Positions 38,346-46,384 of a stretch of 64,000 nucleotides of DNA are shown piece after piece. The stretch covers positions 1-64,000 of the forward strand of contig DASVAS010000035.1 in assembly GCA_036376245.1 (NCBI GenBank). The letters are read 5' to 3'. A model generated the notes under the pieces. It searched no databases. It was not told the DNA's origin and saw only the letters and a list, made by a program, of their open reading frames with translations. Each line of letters opens with the position of its first letter. Positions within the stretch are counted from its first letter, which is position 1. The translations under genes were made by a program, and so were the position numbers. The stretch is from DATARR01 sp036376245 (GTDB lineage: Bacteria > Acidobacteriota > Thermoanaerobaculia > Multivoradales > UBA5704).

Positions 38346-39287
38346 ATGGCCGGTGAGTTGAAGATTTTCGGCGGTCGGGCGCACCCGGCGCTGGTCCAGG
38401 AGATCTGCGAGTACCTGAACCTGGAGGCTGGGAAGGTGTCCGCCTTCAACTTCTCCGACGGCGAGACGTTCTGCCAGATCGAGGAGAACGTCCGCGGCTC
38501 CGACGTGTTCGTCGTGCAGCCGACGTCCAGCCCGGTGAACGAGAACCTGATGGAGCTGCTGATCATGCTGGACAGCTTCAAGCGCTCCTCGGCCTCGCGG
38601 GTGACGGCGGTGATCCCCTATTACGGCTATGCCCGGCAGGACAAGAAGGACAAGCCGCGCGTGCCGATCACGGCCAAGCTGGTGGCCGACCTGATCTCCC
38701 GCGCCGGCGCCGACCGGGTGCTGACCATGGACCTCCACGCCGACCAGATCCAGGGCTTCTTCGACGTGCCGGTGGACCACCTGTTCGCGGCGCCGGTGAT
38801 CCTGGAGGCGGTGCGGCGGCTGGACATCCCGAACCTGGTGGTGGTCTCGCCGGACGCCGGCGGCGTCGAGAGGGCGCGGGCCATCGCCAAGCGCATGTCG
38901 GCGGGCCTGGCCATCATCGACAAGCGCCGCACGGCGCCCAATGAAGCCGAGGTCATGCACCTCATCGGCGACGTCGCCGGCTGCAACGCCCTGATCGTGG
39001 ACGACATCATCGACACGGCCGGCACGTTGACCAAGACCGTGGAAGCCTTGAAGAAGGAGGGGGCCGACAGGGTCCTCGCCGCGGGCGTCCACGGCATCCT
39101 CTCCGGGCCGGCGCTGCAGCGCATCGCTGACTCCTGCCTGGAGGCGGTCCTGATCACCAACACGACGCCGGTGGACGACAAGCTCGCCCGCCTGCCGAAG
39201 CTGCGTCCCCTCTCGGTGGCGTCCCTGCTCGGCGAGGCGATCCGCCGGATCCACGAGAACAGCTCCGTGAGCTCCCTGTTCGTCTGA
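38346..39287 (+). CDS. prs: Ribose-phosphate pyrophosphokinase
   Basis: The 313-residue enzyme makes PRPP from ribose 5-phosphate and ATP for nucleotide, His and Trp synthesis. FSDGETFCQIEENVRG, the ATP/flexible-loop YYGYARQDKK, MDLHADQIQGFFD, VVSPDAGGVERAR and the PRPP loop VDDIIDTAGT are all present. It follows tRNA-Gln and precedes rplY by 16 nt, a widely conserved order (spoVG/tRNA-prs-ctc-pth). Confidence 0.97.
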   Translation: MAGELKIFGGRAHPALVQEICEYLNLEAGKVSAFNFSDGETFCQIEENVRGSDVFVVQPTSSPVNENLMELLIMLDSFKRSSASRVTAVIPYYGYARQDKKDKPRVPITAKLVADLISRAGADRVLTMDLHADQIQGFFDVPVDHLFAAPVILEAVRRLDIPNLVVVSPDAGGVERARAIAKRMSAGLAIIDKRRTAPNEAEVMHLIGDVAGCNALIVDDIIDTAGTLTKTVEALKKEGADRVLAAGVHGILSGPALQRIADSCLEAVLITNTTPVDDKLARLPKLRPLSVASLLGEAIRRIHENSSVSSLFV

Positions 39288-39303
39288 GACGCGAGGTATT
39301 TCC

Positions 39304-39939
39304 ATGAGCGAGACCATGAACATCGAGGTTTCCCCCCGGCAGCAGACCGGGAAGAACGCCAACCGGCGCTCCCGCGCCGCCGGCAAGATCCCGGCCGTCG
39401 TCTACGGCGGCGGCAAGGAGAGCGTGGCCATCGAGGTCGACCGCAAGACCCTGATGGACATGTTGCGCAACCATCTGGGCGAGCACCCCATCTTCCTCCT
39501 GAAGCTGGGCGACAAGGAACGCCACGCGATGATCCGCAACATGCAGACGGATCCGGTCAGCCGCAAGGTCATCCACATCGACTTCCAGCGCGTGCTGATG
39601 GACCAGAAGGTGCGCGTGGCCGTGCCCGTCGAGCTGAAGGGCACGGCATTCGGCGTCAAGACCGAGGGCGGCATGCTCGACTTCGTGACCCGCGAGGTCA
39701 ACGTCGAGTGCCTGCCGGGCGAGATCCCGAAGCACCTCGACCTCGACGTCACAGGCCTGCACGTCGGCCAGCACGCCGAGGCCAAGGACCTCGAGCTGCC
39801 CCAGGGCGTGACCCTGCTGGACGAGCCGGACAAGGTCATCGTCTCGCTCGGCCACGGCCGGCTCGAGGCGGCCGCCGAGGGTGCGGGCGAGGACCGGGCG
39901 GAGCCCGAGGTCATCCAGCGGAAGAAGGCCGAGGAGTAG
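39304..39939 (+). CDS. rplY: 50S ribosomal protein L25/general stress protein Ctc
   Basis: The 211 residues match the two-domain TL5/CTC type: an N-terminal 5S-rRNA-binding L25 domain (NIEVSPRQQTGKNANRRSRA, GKIPAVVYGGG, VSRKVIHIDFQRV) and the C-terminal beta domain (VPVELKGTAFGVKTEGGMLD, NVECLPGEIPKHLDLDVTGL). It binds 5S rRNA in the large subunit. It lies between prs and pth, as in many bacteria. Confidence 0.96.
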   Translation: MSETMNIEVSPRQQTGKNANRRSRAAGKIPAVVYGGGKESVAIEVDRKTLMDMLRNHLGEHPIFLLKLGDKERHAMIRNMQTDPVSRKVIHIDFQRVLMDQKVRVAVPVELKGTAFGVKTEGGMLDFVTREVNVECLPGEIPKHLDLDVTGLHVGQHAEAKDLELPQGVTLLDEPDKVIVSLGHGRLEAAAEGAGEDRAEPEVIQRKKAEE

Positions 39940-39951
39940 TCCGCCAGCCGC

Positions 39952-40515
39952 ATGCGCCTCATCCTCGGATTGGGAAATCCGGGTGAGCCGTACCGCGACA
40001 CCCGCCACAACGTGGGCTTCCGGGTGGTGGACGAGCTCGCCCGGCGCTGGGAGACCGCGGTGGACCGGCTGGAGTGCAACGCCCTCGCGGGAGTTTCCGG
40101 CGAGGGCGAGGTGCTGCTCGCCAAGCCCCAGACCTACATGAACCGGAGCGGCTACGCCGCGCGGTGCTTCGTCGAGCTGCACGGGATCGACCCGTCGGCG
40201 GTGCTGGTGGTCTATGACGAGGTCAACCTGCCGCTGGGGAAGCTCCGCCTGCGCCGCGCCGGCAGCCCGGCGGGGCACCGGGGGCTGGAGTCGGTGATCG
40301 AGAACCTCCGCACGTCGGAGGTCCCGCGCCTGCGCCTGGGCGTCGCCCCGGGCGACGAGCGCCCCCCGGGCGAGGACCTCGCTGACTTCGTGCTCTCGCC
40401 TTTCGAAGAGGGGGAGCGGGAGGCGGCCGAGGCGATGATCGTCCGCGCGGCCGACGCCTGCGAAGCCTGGCTGCGGGAAGGGATCGAGACGGCGATGGGC
40501 CGGTTCAACAGCTAG
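39952..40515 (+). CDS. pth: Peptidyl-tRNA hydrolase
   Basis: The 187-residue enzyme recycles peptidyl-tRNA released from stalled ribosomes. The N-terminal LGLGNPGEPYRDTRHNVGF holds the catalytic His19; YMNRSGYA, YDEVNLPLGK and GSPAGHRGLESV are the other conserved blocks. The gene follows rplY by 12 nt and ends in another hairpin repeat. Confidence 0.96.
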   Translation: MRLILGLGNPGEPYRDTRHNVGFRVVDELARRWETAVDRLECNALAGVSGEGEVLLAKPQTYMNRSGYAARCFVELHGIDPSAVLVVYDEVNLPLGKLRLRRAGSPAGHRGLESVIENLRTSEVPRLRLGVAPGDERPPGEDLADFVLSPFEEGEREAAEAMIVRAADACEAWLREGIETAMGRFNS

Positions 40516-40520
40516 GAAAG

Positions 40521-40610
40521 GCGACACGGACGAACACGGACCCACAGGGACGAGCACGGTATCTTCGTCGTCCTTGTCGGTCCGTGCTGGTCCGTGGCCG
40601 TCCGTGTTCC
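40521..40610. repeat. Long hairpin of tandem units behind pth (copy 5)
   Basis: Units of about 9-10 nt around ACACGGAC (left arm, from 40525) and GTCCGTG (right arm, to about 40606) form an imperfect hairpin directly behind the pth stop. It ends just before the rpsF promoter. The layout matches the GGACCTAAA elements, though the unit is different again. Confidence 0.75.
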
Positions 40611-40613
40611 CCC

Positions 40614-40641
40614 TTGCTTTTCCGCCCTTGCCGTGTACAAT
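40614..40641 (+). promoter_or_regulatory. Promoter of the rpsF-rpsR-rplI operon
   Basis: TTGCTT (40614-40619), a 16-nt spacer and TACAAT (40636-40641) form a good sigma-70 promoter. The leader is about 100 nt, long for this genome, consistent with autoregulation of the ribosomal protein operon. Confidence 0.7.
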
Positions 40642-40657
40642 CTCTCGTTCTGTCACC

Positions 40658-40680
40658 AGGCGCGCCGTCAGGCGGCGCCT
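40658..40680 (+). promoter_or_regulatory. Hairpin in the rpsF leader (possible S6:S18 site)
   Basis: AGGCGC (40658-40663) pairs with GCGCCT (40675-40680), enclosing GCC/GGC around a GTCA loop and a CCG. A second small hairpin, CCGCGAAAAGCGG, follows. In many bacteria S6:S18 binds a CCG-containing hairpin in its own leader; whether this one fits is not checked. Confidence 0.35.
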
Positions 40681-40746
40681 TTCGTCAACCTCTCTGTTCC
40701 GCGAAAAGCGGGACCGACCAGGCCATAGGGAGGCATCAAGCCCTAC

Positions 40747-41154
40747 ATGCGTACGTACGAGCTGATGTTCGTGGTCGACCCTCGCGTGTCCGACGAGGAC
40801 GTCGTCACCATGACCCAGGACTACAAGAACATGATCACCGCCGGCGGTGGCGGCGTCCAGATCACCGGCGAGGAGAACTGGGGCCGGCGCAAGCTCGCCT
40901 ACCCCATCGAGAAGCTGACCGAGGGCAAGTACGTCCTGCTCTACATCTCCAGCGAGAACGGCTCGACCGCGCTGCCGGAGGTGGAGCACCGTATGCGCCA
41001 GAACGACAAGATCCTGCGCTACCTGACGGTCCGCACGGACGAGGACCTCAAGCGGGCGGCCCGCCGCCAGCCGGCCGGAGGCGCCGCGCCGCGTCCCCGG
41101 ACCGACGAGGACCGGGAGCCCATGGACATCGATTCCGAGGACGAGGAGGTCTAA
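40747..41154 (+). CDS. rpsF: 30S ribosomal protein S6
   Basis: The 135 residues begin MRTYELMFVVDPRVSDEDVV, the standard S6 start, with NWGRRKLAYPIEKLTEGKYV and VEHRMRQNDKILRYLTVRTD completing the ferredoxin-like fold. A C-terminal acidic/Pro tail of about 35 residues is present. S6 pairs with S18 on the small-subunit platform. GGGAGGCATCAAGCCCTAC precedes the ATG. Confidence 0.97.
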   Translation: MRTYELMFVVDPRVSDEDVVTMTQDYKNMITAGGGGVQITGEENWGRRKLAYPIEKLTEGKYVLLYISSENGSTALPEVEHRMRQNDKILRYLTVRTDEDLKRAARRQPAGGAAPRPRTDEDREPMDIDSEDEEV

Positions 41155-41157
41155 GCC

Positions 41158-41391
41158 ATGGCACGTGCGAGAAAGGTCTTCTTCCGGCGGCGCAAGGTCT
41201 GTAAGTTCTGCGCCGACAAGATCGACTACATCGACTACAAGGACGTCAAGCTCCTGCAGCAGTTCATCCCGGAGCGGTCCAAGATCCTGCCGCGGCGGAT
41301 CAGCGGCACCTGCGCCAACCATCAGCGGCCGTTGCAGCAGGCGATCAAGCGGGCGCGCCACCTGGCGCTGATCCCCTTCACCACGGATTAG
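41158..41391 (+). CDS. rpsR: 30S ribosomal protein S18
   Basis: The 77 residues contain the S18 core: ARKVFFRRRKVCKFCADK, IDYIDYKDVKLLQQFIPE, RSKILPRRISGTCANHQR and IKRARHLALIPF. Cysteines at about 18, 21 and near the C terminus resemble the zinc-ribbon (C+) form of S18. It starts 3 nt behind rpsF. RimI, encoded at 15804-16241, is the enzyme that acetylates the N terminus of S18. Confidence 0.97.
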   Translation: MARARKVFFRRRKVCKFCADKIDYIDYKDVKLLQQFIPERSKILPRRISGTCANHQRPLQQAIKRARHLALIPFTTD

Positions 41392-41405
41392 TTCAGGAGG
41401 CGAAC

Positions 41406-41852
41406 GTGAGAGTCATCCTGCTCAGCGATCAGCGCCACCTCGGCAAGCGCGGCGAGGTGGTGGACGTCAAGCCGGGGTTCGGCCGGAACTACCTCCTGCC
41501 GCAGGGGTTCGCCCTCGAGGCGACGCCCGGCAACATCAAGGTCTTCGAACAGCGCCGGGCCAAGATCGACGCCCAGCACGCCAAGGAGCGCGACGCCGCG
41601 GCCGAGATCGGCGCCAAGATGCAGGGCCTGCGGCTCGAGATCCCCAAGCGGGTCGGCGAGACCGGCACCCTCTACGGCTCGGTCACCGCGGGCGACGTGG
41701 CGGAGGTCCTGGAGAAGAAGGGCTTCGTCGTCGACCGCCGCCGCATCGATCTCGAGGGGGGCATCAAGACCCTCGGCGATCATCCCGTGCGCGTCGAGCT
41801 GCACCCCGAGGTCATCACCGAGGTGACCGTCGCGGTGGTGGCGGAAGAGTAG
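41406..41852 (+). CDS. rplI: 50S ribosomal protein L9
   Basis: The 148 residues start at GTG with VILLSDQRHLGKRGEVVDVK and GFGRNYLLPQGFAL, the L9 N-terminal signature, followed by the long helix and a C-terminal domain (LYGSVTAGDVAEVLEKKG). GGAGG precedes the start. L9 closes the rpsF operon; dnaB, its frequent neighbour elsewhere, is absent here. Confidence 0.97.
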   Translation: MRVILLSDQRHLGKRGEVVDVKPGFGRNYLLPQGFALEATPGNIKVFEQRRAKIDAQHAKERDAAAEIGAKMQGLRLEIPKRVGETGTLYGSVTAGDVAEVLEKKGFVVDRRRIDLEGGIKTLGDHPVRVELHPEVITEVTVAVVAEE

Positions 41853-41869
41853 CGGCGACAGGGAGCGCG

Positions 41870-43063
41870 ATGGCGAGCGGACCCGGCGTCCCCGAGCGTC
41901 GCGCCCCCGAGCTCGACGACTTCCTCGTCGAGCCCACCCGGGATCTTTCCGACTGGCGGTGGTTGTGGTCGGGGGACCACGCGTTCCCCATCCGCAGCCA
42001 CCGCGGTTTCCTCGGCCGGCTGCTCGTCGGCTTCAAGCGCCTCCTCCGCCCCCTCGTCCGCGTCCCCCAGAACGACCTCTGGGAGCGGCAGCGCATCTTC
42101 AACCTCATCCTGCTGGAGCACCTGGAGCGGCTGGAGGCCGCCCGGGCGGACCACCAGCGGCGCGTCGAGTACCTGGAGGCCCTGGAGGGCGAGGGGGTCC
42201 GGGAGCTGATGCACCACAACGACGCCCTCTTCGCCCGGGTGGACCAGAAGCTGGACCGCTACCGGCGGGAGGCCCGCGACCTGCTGGGCAGCCTCGGCGC
42301 GGCCCTGGCCGTGGCGCGCTCCGGCGGCGGGGAGCAGGCTGTGGAAGCCGTCTCGCGCGCTCACGAGGAGCACGGCTACCTGGAGCTGGAGCGCCGCTAC
42401 CGGGGCACCGAGGAGGAGATCCGCGAGCGGATCGCCGCCTATAAGCTGTGGCTGGCGGAAGTACCCGGGCCGGTGCTCGACCTCGGCTGCGGCCGGGGCG
42501 AGGCTCTGGCCCTGCTGCGCGACTGGGGGATCGCCGGCCGGGGGATCGACTCCTCGGCCCGCATGGTCCAGCTCTGCCGCGAGCGGGGCCTGGACGCGGA
42601 GGTCGGCGACCTCTTCGGGACCCTGGAAGCGGCGCCGGAGGGGAGCCTGGGCGGCGTGGTCTCGTTCCACGTCATCGAGCACCTGCCGGTGGGCGCCCTG
42701 GACCGCCTGGTACGCCTGGCGTACCGGGCGCTGGGCCCCAACGGCGTGCTGATCCTGGAGACCCCGAATCCTCTCTCCGTGGTGGTGGCCGCCCGCAATT
42801 TCTGGCTCGACCCCACGCATGTGCGCCCCGTTCATCCGGAGAGCCTGCGGCTGATGTACGAGCTGGCCGGCTTCGACCCCGTGGAGCGGCTGGACCTGCG
42901 TCCCTTCCCCGCGAACGACCGTCTCCCCGAGATCGACCTGGCCCGCCTGCCCGAAGACCAGCGTCGGCTGGCCGACCAGGTCAACCGGCTGCGGGACCGG
43001 TTGGATGAGCTTCTGTTCGGGTATCAGGATTTCGGGATGGTGGGGAGAAAACCAGGAGCCTGA
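41870..43063 (+). CDS. Class I SAM-dependent methyltransferase with N-terminal coiled coil
   Basis: Of 397 residues, about 70-180 are a charged helical region (LLEHLERLEAARADHQRRVE, YRREARDLLGSLGAALAVA) that probably forms a coiled coil. The C-terminal half is a Rossmann methyltransferase with the SAM motif VLDLGCGRGEALALLRDWG, the post-I acid in GRGIDSS, and SFHVIEHLPVGALDRLVRLA. The shape recalls polysaccharide chain-capping methyltransferases (WbdD-like) that measure chain length with a coiled coil, but this is inference. It is 17 nt behind rplI and may be read from that operon. Confidence 0.85.
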   Translation: MASGPGVPERRAPELDDFLVEPTRDLSDWRWLWSGDHAFPIRSHRGFLGRLLVGFKRLLRPLVRVPQNDLWERQRIFNLILLEHLERLEAARADHQRRVEYLEALEGEGVRELMHHNDALFARVDQKLDRYRREARDLLGSLGAALAVARSGGGEQAVEAVSRAHEEHGYLELERRYRGTEEEIRERIAAYKLWLAEVPGPVLDLGCGRGEALALLRDWGIAGRGIDSSARMVQLCRERGLDAEVGDLFGTLEAAPEGSLGGVVSFHVIEHLPVGALDRLVRLAYRALGPNGVLILETPNPLSVVVAARNFWLDPTHVRPVHPESLRLMYELAGFDPVERLDLRPFPANDRLPEIDLARLPEDQRRLADQVNRLRDRLDELLFGYQDFGMVGRKPGA

Positions 43064-43094
43064 TTCAGTCCCGCATCGGCCACTGAGGCGATCT

Positions 43095-43244
43095 GCCCTT
43101 CGAAGCCTCACCCCCTGGCCCCCTCTCCCGACCCCTCCCTCCCGCCCACACCGGGAGAGGGGGAACGTTGAGCAGGCGACATTGCTGATCGTAGGGCCCT
43201 CCCTCTCCTTCAGGAGAGGGACCGAGGGTGAAGTCTCGAAGGGC
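43095..43244. repeat. Structured repeat between convergent genes (copy C2)
   Basis: GCCCTTCGAAGCCTCACCC at 43095 is mirrored by GGGTGAAGTCTCGAAGGGC ending at 43244. The inside matches copy C1 (21146-21386): CCCCCTGGCCCCCTCTCCC, GGGAGAGGGGGAACG, GAGCAGGCG and GGGCCCTCCCTCTCC. It fills the gap between the methyltransferase and the convergent PBP1A gene. Confidence 0.8.
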
Positions 43245-43266
43245 ATGCCGCCCCAGCCGGCAATCC

Positions 43267-45804
43267 CTAATTGGGCGGCGGCGGAGTCGGCTCCGGCTTC
43301 TTCGTCTCGTCCTCCGGCGGCGGGGGCGTCTCGGAAGGCGTGTCCGCCGGCCCCGGGTCTTCCTGGATCTGCTCCGGCTGCGGGGTCGCGCCCGCCTTGC
43401 CCGGCATGTTCTCGCCTTCCTTGGGGATGTAGAACGCCTTCTGCTGATACCACGGCAGGCTGGTGATCGTCGACCACTGGGCGTTGTACTCCCGGTTGGG
43501 CTCGGTGCCGGAGACGAAGGCCTCCTTGATGGTGCGGCCGCCCTGGGCCGAGAGAAGGCCGGAGTAGTACTCGATGTCCTTCACCAGCACGCCCGCCGGC
43601 ACGGGGAAGGTCTCCCCCTCCTTCAGCCAGCCCTTGGCGAGGCCGTCCTCGGCAATCCGGCGCCAGAGCGGCAGGGCGGCCACGGCGCCGCTCATCCCCG
43701 AGCCCAGCGACTTCTTCTGGTCGTAGCCCACCCAGGTGAGGATCGTGTAGCTCGGCGTGTAGGCCACGAACCAGGCGTCCGAGTAGTCGTCCGTGGTGCC
43801 GGTCTTGCCCGCGATGTCGATCGGCAGGCCGTGGATCTCGTACGCCGTGCCGTGGTCGATCACCCCCTCCATCATGTGGGTGAGGACGTAGGCCACGGAG
43901 GGGCTGGTGGCGCTGTAGGTGGCGGGGAAGTGCTGGAACAGGACCTGGCCGTCCGCGGAGGTGATCTTCTCGGTCAGGTACGGCACGATGTGGACGCCGC
44001 CGTTGGCGATCGTGGCATAGGCCGAGGCCACCTCCAGGGGGATCAGATCGGTGGAGCCCAGGGCCACGCTGGGCCAGGTCGGCAGTGAGGTCTTGATGCC
44101 GGTGCGGTGGGCGAAGTCCACCACCCGCTTGGGGCCCACGAGGTCCAGCAGCTTCACGGCCGGGATGTTGATGGACTGCTCCAGGGCGCGCCGCAGGGTC
44201 ACGATGCCATAGTGCTTCTTGTAGTAGTTCTGCGGCCGGTAGCTGAGCCGGCCATCGGCCCCCACGAAGGAGGTGGGCGCGTCGAGCAGGGTGTCGGACG
44301 GGGTCCAGCCCGCCTCGATCGCGGCGCCGTAGACGAACGGCTTGAAGGACGACCCCACCTGCCGCCTGGCCTGGGTGATGCGGTTGAACTTGTTGCGCTC
44401 GAAGTCCCAGCCACCCACCATGGCGCGGATGGCGCCCGTGCGGTTCTCGATGACCACGGCCGCCGCCTCCATCCGCGGCTGCTGCTCCAGCATCAGCCGG
44501 GGCGGGGCCGGGGGCGTCTGCGGCGGCGCCTCGCCGGGTTTGGCCGGCTTCTTCGCCTTGACCTCCGGGACCTCGAAGCGGAACCAGGCTACGTCGCCGC
44601 GCTTCAGCACGGCGCTGGGCTGGCGGCGCCCGGTCCAGGAGATCCCCTCGGGCTCCAGGCTGTAGATCTCCTTGCCGATCTTCACGCGGGCGGTCTTGGC
44701 GTCCGACTCCAGCACCAGGCCCTGGTACCAGCGGTCCGGAACCGGCTGGCCTTGAGTCCAGGCGGGGAGCTGCTGGCTCTCCAGGTCGGCCGCGTCGAGA
44801 GTGGCGATGGGGCCGCGCCAGCCGCGCCGGTGGTCCAGCCGCGCCAGCCCCTGGCGGATCGCCTTGTCGGCGGACCGCTGGATCTCGGGGTCGAGGGTGG
44901 TCTGCACCTGCAGACCGTCCTCGTAGAGGGCGGTGGCGCCGTAGGTCGTCTCCAGGTACTTCCGCACATCCTCGGCGAAGTAGGGGGCGAAGACCTCCTC
45001 GGCCTGCTGGGGTGCCGCCAGAAGCGGCTGGCTCACGGCCCGCTGGTACTGCTGGGGCGTGATGAACTTCTCCTCCAGCATGCGCCGCAGCACGCGGTCG
45101 CGCTGCTTCGTCACCAGCTCGGGGGTGCGGTAGGGGCTGTAGCGGCTGGGGGCGGGGAGGATGCCGGCGAGGGTGGCGGCCTCGGGCAGCGTCAGCCTGG
45201 CGGCCGGCTTGTTGAAGTAGTAGCGGGAGGCCGCCTCGACCCCGTAGTTGCCATGGCCCAGGTTCACCAGGTTGAGATAGAGGGCCAGGATCTGCTGCTT
45301 GGAGTAGTTCTTCTCCAGCTCGACCGCCAGGAAGGCCTCTTCGACCTTGCGGCGCCAGGTCCGCTCCCGGGAGAGGAAGACGCTGCGGGCGAGCTGCATG
45401 CTGATGGTGGAGGCCCCTTCCTTCACCCGGCCGGCGCGGATGTCGGTGTAGGCCGCGCGCAGGATGCCCATGGCGTCGATGCCGCCGTGGTGGAAGAAGT
45501 TGGCGTCCTCGGAGGCGAGCACGGCGTCCTGCACCACCTTGGGGATCTGGCCTTCCTTCAGCATCACCCGGCGCTCGCGCGCGTAGGTGGCGAAGACCTT
45601 CCCGTGCTGGTCGTAGAGCTGGGTGACGAGGTTGGGAGTGTAGTTGAGCAGCGAGTCGACCCGCGGCATGTGGATGGCGGCGGCCACCGCGACGCCGCTC
45701 ACGGCGCCGACCAGCAGCGCGATCAGGATCGGCAGGGTCCAGCGCAGGAGGCGGGGGCGGCGGCTCGGGGTGTGGGAATCGGCGGCGTGCTCCATGGATC
45801 GCAT
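43267..45804 (-). CDS. Penicillin-binding protein 1A (class A, bifunctional)
   Basis: From ATG 45804 (AAGGA upstream) the protein has 845 residues. A cytoplasmic tail and one transmembrane helix (about 22-45) lead to the glycosyltransferase domain with EDANFFHHGG (catalytic Glu near 98) and GASTISMQLARSVFL. The transpeptidase domain has SSFKPF (nucleophile Ser in SxxK, near 483), SIN in EQSINIPAVKL, and KTGTTDD (near 667). It polymerises and crosslinks peptidoglycan. The insertion before the transpeptidase domain is Pro/Lys-rich, and the tail ends PTPPPPN. The frame is open to 46005 but overlaps the divergent gene. Confidence 0.95.
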   Translation of the reverse strand: MRSMEHAADSHTPSRRPRLLRWTLPILIALLVGAVSGVAVAAAIHMPRVDSLLNYTPNLVTQLYDQHGKVFATYARERRVMLKEGQIPKVVQDAVLASEDANFFHHGGIDAMGILRAAYTDIRAGRVKEGASTISMQLARSVFLSRERTWRRKVEEAFLAVELEKNYSKQQILALYLNLVNLGHGNYGVEAASRYYFNKPAARLTLPEAATLAGILPAPSRYSPYRTPELVTKQRDRVLRRMLEEKFITPQQYQRAVSQPLLAAPQQAEEVFAPYFAEDVRKYLETTYGATALYEDGLQVQTTLDPEIQRSADKAIRQGLARLDHRRGWRGPIATLDAADLESQQLPAWTQGQPVPDRWYQGLVLESDAKTARVKIGKEIYSLEPEGISWTGRRQPSAVLKRGDVAWFRFEVPEVKAKKPAKPGEAPPQTPPAPPRLMLEQQPRMEAAAVVIENRTGAIRAMVGGWDFERNKFNRITQARRQVGSSFKPFVYGAAIEAGWTPSDTLLDAPTSFVGADGRLSYRPQNYYKKHYGIVTLRRALEQSINIPAVKLLDLVGPKRVVDFAHRTGIKTSLPTWPSVALGSTDLIPLEVASAYATIANGGVHIVPYLTEKITSADGQVLFQHFPATYSATSPSVAYVLTHMMEGVIDHGTAYEIHGLPIDIAGKTGTTDDYSDAWFVAYTPSYTILTWVGYDQKKSLGSGMSGAVAALPLWRRIAEDGLAKGWLKEGETFPVPAGVLVKDIEYYSGLLSAQGGRTIKEAFVSGTEPNREYNAQWSTITSLPWYQQKAFYIPKEGENMPGKAGATPQPEQIQEDPGPADTPSETPPPPEDETKKPEPTPPPPN

Positions 45805-45862
45805 TATAGGTTCCTTCGTGATAGAAAAGCGGCGAGGTCCCAGTACCCGATCGGAGGTCTGA

Positions 45863-46345
45863 ATGGAGCCCCCGCGTGTAGAGCCCCCGCCGCCGCCCGC
45901 GTCGCCGTTCAACCCGACGCCCCAGCCGGCGCTCCCCTCAGGACGGTCGGGCTGCCCCAAGCCGCTGATCATCGGCTGCCTCGCCGTGATCGTGCTGGGC
46001 GGCATCGCCTTGCTGGCCGGCTTCTTCTACGTCGGCAAGAACGCCAGCTCCATCCTCCAGTGGTCGCTCCGCCAGACCGAAACCGGCATCCTGGGGCAGC
46101 TCCCCAAGGACACCACACCTGAAGAGAAGGAACGTCTCCAGCGGGCCTTCGAGGATGTCCGCAAGGGCGTGCAGGACGGCAGCGTCACACCCGAGGAGCT
46201 GCAACCCCTTCAATTCAAGATGCTGGAGATCGCCCGCAAGGGCAACGCCATGACCCGGGAGGACGTCCAGAACCTCACGAAGATGCTGGAGGGGGTGGTC
46301 GGCGGCGGACCATCCTCCGGCTCCGGCGGGACGCCGCCGGGATAG
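45863..46345 (+). CDS. Unknown single-pass membrane protein
   Basis: The 160 residues have a Pro-rich cytoplasmic N terminus (PPRVEPPPPPASPFNPTPQP), one transmembrane helix (about 34-57, LIIGCLAVIVLGGIALLAGF) and a C-terminal helical domain of about 80 residues ending in a Gly/Ser tail. GGAGG lies 5 nt before the ATG. It is divergent from PBP1A with a 58-bp gap, so the two may share regulation. The family is not recognised. Confidence 0.8.
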   Translation: MEPPRVEPPPPPASPFNPTPQPALPSGRSGCPKPLIIGCLAVIVLGGIALLAGFFYVGKNASSILQWSLRQTETGILGQLPKDTTPEEKERLQRAFEDVRKGVQDGSVTPEELQPLQFKMLEIARKGNAMTREDVQNLTKMLEGVVGGGPSSGSGGTPPG

Positions 46346-46372
46346 GGAACAACCCGGGCCGCCTGGCGCGTT

Positions 46373-46378
46373 TACAAT
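46373..46378 (+). promoter_or_regulatory. Leaderless-type -10 box of uvrB
   Basis: TACAAT (46373-46378) ends 6 nt before the uvrB ATG, with no Shine-Dalgarno sequence between. The transcript would begin at or near the A of ATG. The -35 is not convincing. Confidence 0.5.
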
Positions 46379-46384
46379 CCAGCC

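Noticed and set aside
43267..46005. PBP1A starting at 46005
   Set aside because: The extension overlaps the divergent 160-aa gene and adds low-complexity residues before the normal cytoplasmic tail.
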